This document shows, one piece after another, positions 25,849-37,137 of a DNA stretch of 64,000 bases. The position numbers and the translations under genes were made by a program. The DNA is taken from positions 62,001 to 126,000 of the forward strand of contig JALJCO010008724.1 of NCBI GenBank assembly GCA_023101725.1. The letters run 5' to 3'. The notes beneath the pieces are model-generated. The model searched no databases. It saw only the letters and a list, made by a program, of their open reading frames with translations, and had not been told where the DNA came from. The first letter of the stretch is position 1, and each line of letters starts with the position of its first letter. Source of the stretch: Atherinomorus stipes. Taxonomy: Eukaryota > Chordata > Actinopteri > Atheriniformes > Atherinidae.

Positions 25849-28799
25849 ATGGCAAACAAAGTCGTGGCTGCAGTTGTGATGGCGGTGGGTATTGTAGGAA
25901 TTGTGGGATTTAAGGTAAGTGTGATTTTTCCTCATAACCCTGTTTTGTTTGATCGAGTTTACTTTACTTGACTACACAATGGCTAAGAATAAATTCCATT
26001 ACAGCAGATGTTTATCAGATAGTGCTGTTACCAAGTTTAAAGTATATATTTCATCACTATTTCCTACAATGCCAGGTGTCAATATGACAGAGAGCTTCTA
26101 TCCAAGCTTTACTCCAATATTCAACTCAAGTTGATCAGCTTGTTGATAAAATAGTAATTTCAACCCATACAGTACTAGACGATGTTGCTCCATTAAAAAG
26201 GAAGAAAATCTGTCAGAAGAAGCAGGCTCCCTGTTTTAATTCCCAGCTACAAGCTTTAAAACAGACATCAAGGCATTTGGAGAGGAAATGGCACATCTGG
26301 CTTAGAGGAGTATCACTTAGTCTGGAAAGAAAGTCTAATAGTTTATAAAAAATCCTTACGTAAGACAAGAACAGCTTAATATTCATCATTACTCTTAGTG
26401 TTTTTATTTAAGTGATATTAGGGGTCAGAACTTATACATACAGTTGAGTGGGTGGGTGGTGGTGGTGGTGGGTCGTGTGTGTGTTTGTGTGTGTGCAAGT
26501 GTTTATAGTTATGTGTGCTGTGTTTTGTGCTTGGGTGTGTGAAGGCTTGTTTTTATTTTAAAATGCATTTGTTTTTATTGTCTTGCAAAGCACTTTGGGT
26601 TGCCTTTGGCAGAAAAAGCGCTTTATAAATAAAGTTTGATTTGATTTGATCATTGATAGAGGAGAACAGGAATAATCCCAGTTTGTTTATTTTTTCAGCA
26701 CTGTAGCCAGGCTGACTAAAGGCAGGTACACACTACAGGAAAATCAGCCCGATTTATGTCCCGATCTTCAAAGCCAGCAAAGGTCAGATTGTCGGATGTT
26801 TGCAAAAATCATCACATCTTATCTTTTCATGGTGTGATGTGAGTTACGAGTGATTTTGTTTGATCCAATCCGCTCGGAAGGAGAGATCGTAGATATTGAA
26901 CATGTTTAATATTTGCGACTAGAAATCCCGGTGTGTGTGATGTTCCGAGAGGACCCGAACACGCACAGTGTTCACAGCTCTGCAAAATTAAAAACACTGC
27001 TCTCATTGGGAAATCATGTGGAGGCTCCTAAACAGCCAATCAAAACGCAAGAGCTAACAGCTGACTGATGAAAAAGGAAGTAAACACAAACAAAGAGCAC
27101 ACAGCCATTAGCTTACAGCCCTGCTCTCCAAGCTATCTAATGTTTGTGGCCATTTTTATTCACCTCCAACTCACGGTCACACAGCCCGCATTCTTATTAC
27201 ATCCACAATGTTTTTTTCTATTTATGCGTGTTTTTTTGTCACAATGTAAGAAACTGAAAAGTCTGCGATGTTTGTTTATGCTAAAGTCTTGTCACTGAAG
27301 TCTCGCCGCGAAGTCTCGTTTAATATCGCGAGATTTGGGATGTTGACAGTGAAGGAGCTGATTCTCTACTGTTTGTGTTGGGTGTTCTCCGTCGTGTACA
27401 CCCCACACTATATGATCAGAAGAGGCTAATCTTATGTGATTTGTCTTTTGTAATCATCAAGTGTGTGGTCTCTACATCTATGAAGGTCTCAGGAATCCTG
27501 TAGTGTGTACCTAGCGTTAGAGCCATAGTGCTGTTGACCAATATATTCCCCCAACTCACAGCTGAGATGACCTCATGAGTTTCTTCATAAACAAAATTGT
27601 TAGAAAGAAAATTCATGACATCCTTCCAACTCCTGACAACGTCTTACCCCCAGCAGGTTTAGAGACATCTGTAGATGCTGATCTATGTTTGGATCATTTC
27701 TGTCCTTTACAGATTTCTGACAGCTGTTTACGGAAGTTTTTCCTTTAATTAACACACACACACACACACACACACATATATGTTAGGGCTGGGACGATTC
27801 GTCGACGTAACCGATTACGTCGACGCAAAAAATACGTCGACGCAAAATATGCATACCGATGCGTCGTCAGACCAAAACAAAGATGGCGGCGCCATGCGAC
27901 TTCAGACTAAAACAAAGATGGCGGCGCGATCTCCGCGAGTGGCTCTTCCAAGTTTCCAAAGTATAAGGCAGTGAAGGCCCACACTCGTTTATCGAAGGTA
28001 TAACTATATATTAGGGATGGCGAATCCGAAGCCTAATGAGACATGAGACAACTTCCGTGAGATGGACGCCATGTCTTCAGACACGTCAGGCCTGTTTGAG
28101 ACGGTCAGCATGAAGCACGAGCTCCATCTGCTGGCCGTGCGTGGGAACTGCAGCTGATGCCGGGAGCTGTCTCGTCTCTGACTGAATATAATTAAAGTCA
28201 CGTTCTCAACCTCATGTTAGTGTTTCATCTGTTGGTAATAGTATTGTGTAGTCACTTCTGGCATAAATAAAGCATTTTTAATTTAATTTCCAAGTGATTG
28301 GCACCTGTATTAAGCATTAACAGAATGAAGATGAAGGCAGACCCATGTTCAATATAATGTTCAACTCTGAATGTTTACTTATCTTCATTATCTTTTGTTG
28401 GGAAATAATATCTGTCTTAGCTTAAATCCTCCAAGTTTACATGATCATATTATTTCAATAATGACTTTTTTATTATTATTTTCATGTAAATGAAAGAATT
28501 AAAAGCCTGTTTTTCAGTCAGCTGTGTTTTCAACATAAATTTTACATTCTGTTGGTTCATGAAAAAGTCCATGACAGGCTGCTGCTCCCACTGCCTTTTT
28601 ATTCATGCTCCTTTTTACATTTTAGATATCTATATCAGCGTATATGTATTGCTGTCTGTCAATTTATGAGGAGATAATCGATAATCGAATCGAATCGAGT
28701 CGAATCGAGCCAAAAAGTGAATCGTTAGATTAATCGATGCATCGAAAAAATAATCAATAGATTAATCGTTTAAAAAATAATCGTTTAACACAGCCCTAA

Positions 28800-28850
<51 letters not shown>

Positions 28851-31800
28851 ATCCATCTTCTTCCGCTTATCCGAGGTCGGGTCGCGGGGGCAGCTGCCTA
28901 AGAAGGGAAGCCCAGACTTCCCTCTCCCCGGCCACAGCCGCCAGCTCATCCAGGGGATCCTGAGGCGCTCCCAGGCCAGTTGGGAGATGTAGTCCCTCCA
29001 GCGTGTTCTAGGTCCCCCCTTGGGTCTCGTCCCAGTGCCTGGAACACCTCACCAGGGAGGCGTCCAGGAGGCATCCTGACCAGATGCCCGAGCCTCCTCA
29101 TCTAGCTCCTCTCGATGTAGAGCAGCGGCTCTACTTTGAGCCCCTCCCAGATGACTGAGCTCCTCACCTTATCTCTAAGGGATATATATACTTCTTAATA
29201 TATATGTACTTCTTAATATATATATCTATATATATATATATATATAGATATATATACCTGTATATATATATACAGGGGCGGACTGGGACAATAATTCAGG
29301 CCGGGAATTTGATACCATCCCAGGCCACCTCCATTAAATTTGTGCAAAATGCTAAGAGTGAATTAGGCTGGGCGCCTACTGATATAAAACTGTAAAATAA
29401 TAAAACGAAGGCTCCACATGTGGCCACACACAGCTTTTTGTTTCTTTCCCTTACAAAATTAACATGTGTTGTGCTGCAACAACCTGCATGCAAATCACAT
29501 AAACTGAAATTCTACTTACTCAACTACAATATGGTTAAATTTGCAGTCTGTACGATTAAACATATTGTAAATCAAATAAAATTACGCCATCATTCACCTA
29601 AACAGGTTATTCTGTTAATTATTCTAAAACTATCACCAGCATGTTTGGTTTGTACTTAAATTGTACCTGCAGGTTCTTGCTGTGATTCCTCACTGCTGCT
29701 GCTGTAACCGCAGGAGCTCTTGCAGCACTAGTGCTGCTGACAGTACTGGTACTGCTACCTTCTCCATCTTTGTTAAAAACTACAGTGGCTTGCAAAAGTA
29801 TTCATACCCATGACCAAAACTAAATTGCTCAGAAAAGAACAAAGCTAAAGTGAGTTTCACCTTTTTCTATGAAAGGAAATGGCACAAACTCAACAATCCA
29901 TCACTGTTCTTGTTCGTAAGCGCTCTTTACTATGAATAGGTTGCATAAGTTTGTATGTCATTGTTGCAAAAGTATTCACACTAAGTAATTAAGTCACAAT
30001 CAGTACTTGGTTGCAGCTCCTTTGGCAGCAATAACAGCTACCAATCGCTTTGGATAGCCAGCAATGAGTTTTGTGCAATGGTCCTTGGACAGTTTCGCCC
30101 ACTCCTCTTTGCAATACTGCTCCAGCTGAGTCAGGTTACTTGGTGACCTTCGGTGGACAGCAATCTTCAGATCCCTCCACAGGTTTTCTATTGGGTTGAG
30201 ATCTGGGTTTTGACCGAGCCAGTCTAGAACCTTCACTTTCTTCCTGAACCATTCGTGTGTCACTCGAGCCGTATATTTTGGATCATTATCCTGTTGAAAG
30301 GTGAACTTCCTCCCAAGCTTCAGGCTTTTTGCAGATTTGAAGACGTTTTCCTCCAGGATGTTGATGTATTTTGCACTATTCATAATCCCTTGCACACGGA
30401 CAAGCTCACCAGGACCGGAGGAAGAGAAACAGCCCCATAGCATTATATTCCCGCCTCCATGTTTCACGGCAGGGATGGTATGAGCTGGATCATCAGCTGT
30501 GTTGGCTTTGCGCCAAACATACTTCTTGGCGTTCAGGCCAAAAAGTTCTATTTTGGTTTCATCTGACCAGATCACACGTTCCTACGCGTGTGGTGGCATA
30601 CTGCAAACGAGCCTTGAGATGTTGTTTCTTCAGATATGGCTTCTTCTTTGCAACACACCCATAGAGACCTTCCTTGTGTAAAGTGCGGGATATTGTGGAC
30701 TTGTGTACGTTAGTCCCAGCACCCTGGAGAGACTTCTTCAGGTCTTCAAGAGTGACGGAGGGGTTTGCTCTGGCTTCCCTGAGCAATTTCCTTTTGCCTT
30801 TTGCCGTGATCTTGGAGGGGCGCCCTGTTCTTTGGAGGTTTACAGTGGTACTGTGGCGCTTCCACTTCTGGACCAGTGATGCAACAGTACTTTTTGGCAC
30901 ATTGAGTGAACTTGCGATGGCTACATAGCTTTGCCCATCTCTATGTTTCTCTACAACTTTCTTTCTGAGGTCTTCTGAGAGCTCCTTGGACTTCATGACT
31001 GTTGTCTGCTGACAAGCATGGGATGACTGTGGACAGGTGACTATTGGGCACTAATTATGGGGAGCAATCAAGGATATACAAATCACCTGGGACTGAATAC
31101 CGCCCTGTGACACTGTGAGGCAATAGTTTGTAGTGTGCAATCATTTTCGACTCAAAATGACATCTTTGGTGCAAGGATGTGAATACTTCTGCAACAATGA
31201 AATACAGACTTATACAACCTATTCATAGTAAAGAGTGCTTACGAACAAAAACAGTGATGGATTGTTGTGTTTGTGCCATTTCCTTTCATATAGAAAGGTG
31301 AAACCCACTTTTGCTTTGTTCTTTTCTGAGCAATTTAGTTTTGGTCATGGGTATGAATACTTTTGCAAGCCACTGTAAATAAATAAAAAAATCCAAAAGC
31401 CACCCATAATTTCCCAGATTTTTAGATTCGGAAACAGACCATTTTATATGCATTGGCTATGTTAATATTTTCTTGATCTCAATTTTTTTTTAACCTGCTT
31501 GAATAGAAGTTAAATAAAATAACCAGGTTTGGACACCGTGTATGATGACGTATTCGCGGGACAAATCATTCAACCAGTGATAGTGCAGTAGCAGTGCACT
31601 ATCACTGCACCACTTCTGGCAGAAAAAGGAACTTTTTCATGCCCAGATCTGTATGAATCTGACCCTAAATTTTTCTGTTTGTCAAGCGCCCTGAGGTGAC
31701 ATTGTCATGAATTGACGCTATACAAATAAAGTTTAATTGAATTGAATTGCAAAAGTAACATAAACTGGATTTTGCTTTAGAGTGATTGTGTAGACATATT

Positions 31801-32604
31801 TGTGAAAATTAATCACTAGAAAATGTTTGTTTTCTGACTATGTTTTATTTTTGGCAGTTCTTTCGTTCTAAGAAAGATGATCCACTCCCACTGGATATGG
31901 CTCTAAATGCAGTTGATGACATGTACGCTGGCTGTGAAGACAAGATGGAGAACAAAGTGAGGTCTGACTTTCTGCTGAATGAGAGAAAAACTGTTAAAAA
32001 TTTTAACCAGGTCTGGAATGAAGCTGAGAAATACTTCAACTCATTAAAGCCAGGACATGAAATGGGGCATCCCACAACCCTGGACAAAGAACAGATAATG
32101 GCTATTCATGCTTACACTCTTGAGAATCCAAAAATTTATGATGAATTTAATGATGCAGTTAGAAAAAAGAGATCTAAATACAAGACAAGTTTCAAATATC
32201 ACACTCTGCACTTTTTCCTCACAACCGCCCTTCAAACTCTCAACAAACATGCGAAAGAAAGATGTCTCACTGTTTACCGCAGAGTCAGCAAATACTTCAG
32301 CCAAGATGTTCTTAATAAGGAGATTCGCTTTGGAGCTTTTACCTCTAGCTCGAAGTGCAAGTACCCCTGTGAACTATTTGGTAACAAAACATGCTTTGCG
32401 ATTAATACGTGCTTTGGAGCTGACATTTCACTTTACTCTAAATTTGGAAAGTCAGAAAGAGAGGTCCTGATTCCTCCTTATGAAGTTTTTAATGTCACAA
32501 AAATAAAAAAGAAATCTGAGCAGGAAGATCTTCCATGTGAGTTTGTTTATGAAGTGAATAGCACCAGAACACACTCAAATTTAAACTGTAGTCTCTCAGA
32601 ATAG
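25849..32604 (+). CDS. secreted ecto-ADP-ribosyltransferase, catalytic R-S-E intact
   Basis: Exon 1 (25849-25914) encodes a 22-residue hydrophobic signal peptide and ends AAG|GTAAGT. Exon 2 (31858-32604) follows a TTTTTGGCAG acceptor in phase 0, giving about 270 residues. The catalytic exon has LDMALNAVDDMYAGC, then VYRR (Arg about 163), FTSSS (about 184-187) and EREVLIPPYE (Glu about 222 and 224). This is the full R-S-E signature of arginine-specific mono-ADP-ribosyltransferases. It ends NLNCSLSE with no hydrophobic tail, so I infer secretion and no GPI anchor. The 5.9 kb intron is filled with transposable elements, including an antisense Tc1 element. The signal peptide assignment rests on phase, splice sites and composition, so other 5' exons are possible. 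Confidence 0.83.
26540..26660 (+). mobile_element. LINE/SINE-type 3' tail
   Basis: GCAAAGCACTTTGGGTTGCC, then AGCGCTTTATAAATAAAG and a TTGATTTGATTTGAT tail repeat. This is the end common to fish L2/Rex-like retroposons and resembles 62330-62875. It lies in the intron of the third ART gene. Confidence 0.6.
26724..27512. mobile_element. TIR element with AGGTACACACTACAGGA ends
   Basis: The 17-base terminal repeat AGGTACACACTACAGGA at 26724 is matched exactly and inverted at 27496-27512. Between them is about 790 bases with no transposase. A frame at 27068-27298 shows no domain. The target duplication is not clear, so the superfamily is left open. It lies in the ART intron. Confidence 0.7.
27751..27776. 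repeat. (CA)n microsatellite
   Basis: An ACACAC run that directly abuts the 8-base target duplication of the next hAT element. Confidence 0.95.
27784..28798. mobile_element. non-autonomous hAT element with 8 bp target duplication
   Basis: Starts TAGGGCTGGGACGATTCG and ends AACACAGCCCTA. It is flanked by ATATATGT at 27776-27783 and 28799-28806, the 8 bp duplication typical of hAT. Subterminal regions hold ACGTCGACG and AATCGAATCGA repeats. Two copies of AAACAAAGATGGCGGCGC occur near 27876 and 27912. There is no transposase frame. It sits in the intron of the third ART gene. Confidence 0.88.
28807..28850. repeat. (AT)n microsatellite
   Basis: A TA dinucleotide run that continues from the hAT target site up to the LINE end at 28851. 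Confidence 0.93.
28851..29182 (-). mobile_element. LINE 3' end, minus strand
   Basis: Read in reverse, this ends AAGCGGAAGAAGATGGATGG, a GATG-type tail. The body (GAGGCGTCCAGGAGGCATCC and on) is typical of a very common fish LINE family of Rex/RTE or L2 type. It is 5'-truncated and non-coding. Confidence 0.65.
29197..29275. repeat. AT-rich microsatellite
   Basis: Interrupted TATATA with ATAGATAT and CTGTATAT units; the frame at 29204-29395 is an artefact of it. Confidence 0.9.
29783..31375 (-). mobile_element. Tc1/mariner element, near complete, antisense to the ART gene
   Basis: Terminal inverted repeats start CAGTGGCTTGCAAAAGTATT at 29783 and are mirrored at 31356-31375, with TA at 29781-29782 and 31376-31377. 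The 1593-base length is normal for Tc1. It belongs to a different subfamily from the elements in units 1 and 2 (CAGTTGTGTG ends). It lies in the intron of the third ART gene, about 480 bases before the catalytic exon. Confidence 0.93.
30000..30996 (-). pseudogene. Tc1-type transposase, one break
   Basis: Two overlapping minus-strand frames cover nearly the whole protein. The first, 30996-30559, has helix-turn-helix domains (KSTVASLVQKWK) and the GRPSKITAKGKRKLL linker. The second, 30575-30000, has the DDE domain with Asp in WSDETKIELFG, Asp in QQDNDPKYTA and Glu in NPIENLW, so the D-D-E residues are all present. The frames part near 30575-30600 at the end of the LKARLQYA motif, where some bases appear lost, so the copy is probably inactive. 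The rest is well preserved, which suggests recent activity. Confidence 0.88.
31668..31750 (+). mobile_element. retroposon 3' tail
   Basis: CTGAGGTGACATTGTCATGA, then GCTATACAAATAAAG and a TTGAATTGAATTG tail repeat. It is a short 3' fragment of a LINE- or SINE-type element in the ART intron, about 110 bases before the catalytic exon. Confidence 0.55.
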
Positions 32605-34100
32605 ACTGGTTGAATTCCACATATCTGGTTGGTAGTTATGTGTCCAACATAAGATTACCAATATTTTGGTCAAACTGACCACACTGGTCACTTTGACCAA
32701 AATATTGATTAAAAATACTGGTTATTCTTTTTGGTTAAAACAACCAAAAGATTGGCTGAACATAACTAACAAACAGATTGGTTAATTTAACCAATCTGTT
32801 TTTAGAGTGTAGCTTTTTCCCCTAGTAGTTATCTCATAGTATACGTATATAGACAGAAAGAAAGATGGAAAAATACACAGTATTGCACAAGTTTACCCAA
32901 AATCTGAGGTTTATAAGGAAATGAACAAAGATGATTTTAAGAAAGACATTTGCAAGTGCTGTTCTTATTTATATTGTATACTGCAGTACATAAAACATTC
33001 ATTCATACAGTACATACTGTACATACAAACATACAAACAAAAGGCAGGGTACACTCTGGACAGATTGCCAACACAGACAGACAAACCATTCATGCTCACA
33101 TTCACTCCTAGTGGCAATTTAGGGTGACAAATTAACCTAACATGCATGTTTAACATACATGAAACAAATAGAAATAATACTATGATTTAGAATGGTCATT
33201 GAGGCGAATATGCATTGGAATTGTTCAATAAACAGAAACAAATTGGTTGATTTTACAAGTAAAAGTTGTAATAAGACAACTTTGATGTTTGTAGGAAAAA
33301 AAATGGTTGCCTTTTAATGCTTTCTCTGTGATAAGTTCTGATTGTGTTCAACTTTTTCTTGTGTTTCACTTTTTGATGTCAAAAATATGTATGCTTGAAT
33401 TTCTGTCACTGCTTTAACATATATATTCATCAGCTGTATATAATTAACTTCTTTCAAAACTTAGAGACTGCAGATAACATTTCAGCAAACAATTAGCTCA
33501 GCTAAAGTGAACATTCAGTTTGATCATGTAGAAATTGTGTTTCCAGCAACTACAGTTTCCTGCAATGAAAATAATGCTCTCACTTCCTGCTTTGAAATAA
33601 CTTCCAAACTACGCAATAGTATTTGGCTGCCTTTGAAGATGCAAGTGATGTTTTTGTATAATTAATCATTTTAATCCAATTAAACTCTCTGGATGAATAA
33701 GAACTTCTTCCTTGGCTCTCTGTGTATTCAAAGCCAAACCTAAATAAATATGAAACGCACTGAATAGCAAACCTGTCTGTGTTGTGTTTTGCTTTTTGAC
33801 ACCTTCACTTTTTGCCCTTTTGATTTTCATCTTGAATTGTGTTTCCCTTTTGGTAAGTTTCTTTTTATACTGAATACAACTTATCTAACCTACCGAAAAA
33901 GTAGCAAACTTTTCCTTATGGTTGTTTGCCTCATCTGAACTGAGACTCTTTACACACTTCAGGATAAACTTGTTTTCACTGAAATATCAGATTATTATAG
34001 TTTGCATTTCCAAGTTTGTGGTGACCAATGTCAGGATTCTTGTTCAGGAGTCTGACAGGTGAATGTTTAAGAAAAAAGGAAAATTGTTATATCACTGTGA
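32605..34100. other. 3' flank of the third ART gene
   Basis: Shortly after the stop there is a set of inverted repeats (CAATATTTTGGTCAAACTGA near 32659 against its inverse near 32690, and CAGATTGGTTAATTTAACCA near 32774). An AATAAA at about 33226 could be a polyadenylation signal. From about 33695 the sequence is paralogous to 58650-58920, downstream of the fourth ART gene. No other gene is seen. Confidence 0.55.
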
Positions 34101-34234
34101 AGGCCCTTGCAGACAGGACGCGGCAAGCGCAGGCGGACGGCGGCAAAACCATTCATTGTGTATGTGGTACCGCGGCGGCAGCGCGTTCCGCCGTGCAGAA
34201 ATTCCGAGGAAGTAGATTTGCAGTCAGACGTAAA

Positions 34235-35185
34235 ATGGAAGACAAACTGATTTACCTGGTTTCACTACGCCCAGAGCTCTGGGACAGCAGCCAAAACACC
34301 TACCGTGATCTCACCAGGAAGGGACAGAGATGGAGGGAGATCAGCGATTTGATGAATAAGCCAGGTTTGTGCAAAGTGAAGGCTTGAAACGATTACTTTT
34401 AACCATAAATATCAGCTTGATATGAGCTATGTTCGCAAAGGCACACAAGCTGTTTTGTAATGACATGCCAGAAATATATCCTCTATTACTTCTTGACAGG
34501 AAGACTGCGATATTATTTGAAAAACTGGTTCTGGATTGATCAATTTATCCAATAATGTGACAGGAGCAGCAGCTAAGTGGTGCAGCCGTACTGAATCCAG
34601 AGATTGTTCTTCAGAATGATGAAAACATGAGACTTTATTGACACTTTATTGGACCAAAAACAAACCCCTAAAGAAACCTTATGTTCACATATTGTTGGAC
34701 ACGGTTTGAAATAGAAATTTTTTTTAAAACATATTTAACTATTCACAGTGGAAGATCTAAAAATGAGATGGAAGAACCTGAGGGACCGGTACATTAAGGA
34801 AAGAAAGGCAGCTAGGGAGAAGCGGAGTGGGTCTGCAGGAGGAGAGCAGGTGGTGTGGAAGTTTTATAGTATCATGTCCTTCCTGGAGTCAAGTGTCATG
34901 GAGAGGGAAATCCCTACCAACCTCCACCCCCTCCCACCACCAGTTCATCCCTCATCATCCCAAATGTTGTGCCCCCCTGAAACTGATGTTTCGAAACAAA
35001 ATATTGGTGAAATGAAGGAGTTTGAGGCAGATAATGCCTTATTTAGAGACTGCACCCGGTTGCCCCATCACTGCCATTATATCGCGCATACGCTGATCTC
35101 AAGTGGATCTAAATATCTCCTGAAGGAATTCAAGTGGCACCAAAACTGTCTGGGTGAGCAAATGAATGTATTCCACACTAGATAA
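34235..35185 (+). CDS. MADF-domain protein of the Harbinger element
   Basis: Exon 1 (34235-34364) ends at CCAG|GTTTGT. Exon 2 (34749-35185) follows a TTCACAG acceptor, in phase 1. The product, about 188 residues, has a MADF (Myb/SANT-like) DNA-binding domain across the splice: MEDKLIYLVSLRPELWD, YRDLTRKGQRWREI, then LKMRWKNLRDRYIKERK and WKFYSIMSFLE. In Harbinger elements such a protein helps bring the transposase to DNA and into the nucleus. The C-terminal part after the Pro-rich stretch has no known domain. The frame is intact, but the partner transposase is broken. Confidence 0.75.
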
Positions 35186-35296
35186 TAGGTCCAGATTGAA
35201 AAAAAAACGAAGTTTCCCTTTAAGGAGTGAATAGTTGGCTCTTAAAAGAGCCGTTTTTGAGGAGCAGCAGAAAGGCTGTGGGGCAGGTTGGCAGGA

Positions 35297-36195
35297 TTAA
35301 ATGTTGCTCTGCCAGGGAACTTCACCAGCAGCAGACAGGAAGAAGTTGGTGAACTTCTCCCGCACAGCGAGGGCATCCTGGGAGGCACAATTGGAGCCAA
35401 CCTGTCGCAGATCTTGCAGTGCAGGGGGGGACTGAGCTTCCTCCTGTGTTGCCTGTAGTGTGGAGTTCCACCTCTGGAAATTGTGAAGGGCCTGTGGCCC
35501 AGTGGTAGACCCTCCACTGAGCAGCAAGGATATCGAAGGCATTCTCCACCACTCTGCGGGCTCTTGACAGGCGGTAGTTAAATACCCTCTCAGGCCTTGA
35601 GATGTTTCTCCCAGGGTAGGGCCGGAGCAAATTCCTACTTGTTATAGAAAATGAACAATAACAAATTTCAGGACAGCATTCACTGGCAAATTAATACAAA
35701 GGCAACTATGTAAAATAACTAAACTCGCATGTCATTTTCAAATTATAAAATGTTAACAGGATGCCGTAATGAATTTCTAAAATATTCAATACGATTGAAA
35801 TGCTTAGGGATAACTTTCAAGATGGTGACTACAATACTCTGGGAAAGCATGTTGTAGTTTAAGAATCAATTATAAGAATTAGTATTAATATTAATAAGAT
35901 GTAATATTTAGATAAATAGCAGTATACAGTGAGAAATTACCCATTAAAAGAATTTCACTAACTTGAGAGGAAAAGCCTAATCTGCCACAAAAGTGTGTGG
36001 CATGGGGCCCAGGTTTTCAGCACCAGGTAGAGGTGTGTCTTCTGGCAGATTCAGAGTCCCTTGTTGCAGAGCATGCCCAAATGAAGATGCAGCAAAGATG
36101 CCCCCATCACTGCTGCGGCCAAAAGCCCCCTCATCTACCACCCTGAAGCAGTAGCTTACATCTACTATGGCAAGGAGGACTATGGAGTAGGTGCC
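35297..36195 (-). pseudogene. Harbinger transposase, exons 3-4 (broken)
   Basis: Exon 3 (36195-35963) encodes SIVLLAIVDVSYCFRVVDEG, then GRSSDGGIFA and PHTFVAD and has a TAG stop where related proteins read DEAFPL. Exon 4 (35634-35297) encodes [20 protein letters not shown] and the [13 protein letters not shown] motif that supplies the last acidic residue of the DDE triad. A shift near 35510 moves the rest into another frame, which ends in ALDLRQ-like sequence and a stop at 35297. The splice sites (CAA|GTTAGT donor, AG acceptors) still fit. The upstream exons are 9.6 kb away, beyond the copia insertion. Confidence 0.78.
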
Positions 36196-36827
36196 CTTTG
36201 TAGTGATTTACCTCGGTTTGCTTGGGGCACCGCTCATTCATAACAACTTAAATATATATTTAAGCTCAGGCTTGAATGAGAAAGCCTGACAATATCTTAT
36301 CAGAACTAAATCAGTCTATCTGAGAGGAAGTAAATTCTACAGAAGTCAGTTTCATGGATTTTGCCTTCAGAAAACATGACAACGGTGAGGTGATCACACA
36401 TATTTATTAACAAGAATGGATAAACCAACAATATCAAACCAGTTGAGCTTGCAGGATGAAAGTACCATGAGGAGAAGATGATTTTACTTGTGATGATGAG
36501 GATGATGTGCAAGTAGAATGAGAATAAGAGAGAGAGAAATTTGTAAACTTATCGCTATGGAAAACGATGGTTCCGAATACTTAGTTATGTTAATGAACTC
36601 TCGCAGGGAGGAGAAGCGGAGTCCATCAATCAACCTATAATTTGGACTGAATATACTGAATTTGGGTTAACATTCAAGTTAAATAATTTGGTTAAAATTT
36701 AGATGAAACTGTCAGACACCACATATATGTTCAAGGTGCTGGGTAGATCCTACTGTCTTGGTACGCCGGTCCTCTCTGGAGCAACCCCGGTCCGGTGGCC
36801 AATCCGAACAGGTGTGTTCTGAAGGAT
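36196..36827. other. Harbinger intron sequence left of the copia element
   Basis: No gene is seen. The sequence belongs to the intron between transposase exons 2 and 3, together with 44488-45779 on the other side of the copia insertion. Confidence 0.5.
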
Positions 36828-36832
36828 GTTGG

Positions 36833-36944
36833 TGTTGTTACTTCCTTTAATCAGAACGTCAGAGAGCAGTAACATTCGGCAGACAGTAGGTGGCAGCATT
36901 GCACCATTTAACAGCACTCACTGTGAAAATACTATAATACAACA
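36833..36944 (-). repeat. 3' LTR of the copia element
   Basis: 112 bases, matching 44364-44482 apart from a short variable stretch just inside the TGTTGTAT end and a few substitutions. Confidence 0.9.
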
Positions 36945-37137
36945 CTCCCACTTATTTTTACAATGGCATTAAGGCATTTCACTTTAAATCATATCACTGA
37001 GGACCATCTTACAAATAATGTCAAGATAAATCTTTAACCCAAAACAAACTTACAAAAATTATTTCCACAGTCCCCTTTTTCATTACTTATTTTCCTATAA
37101 TGCAAAACAAAAAAAAAAGTGCCTAGCTCTAACAGAA

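Noticed and set aside
29204..29395. Frame starting in TATATA repeats
   Set aside because: Product of microsatellite sequence.
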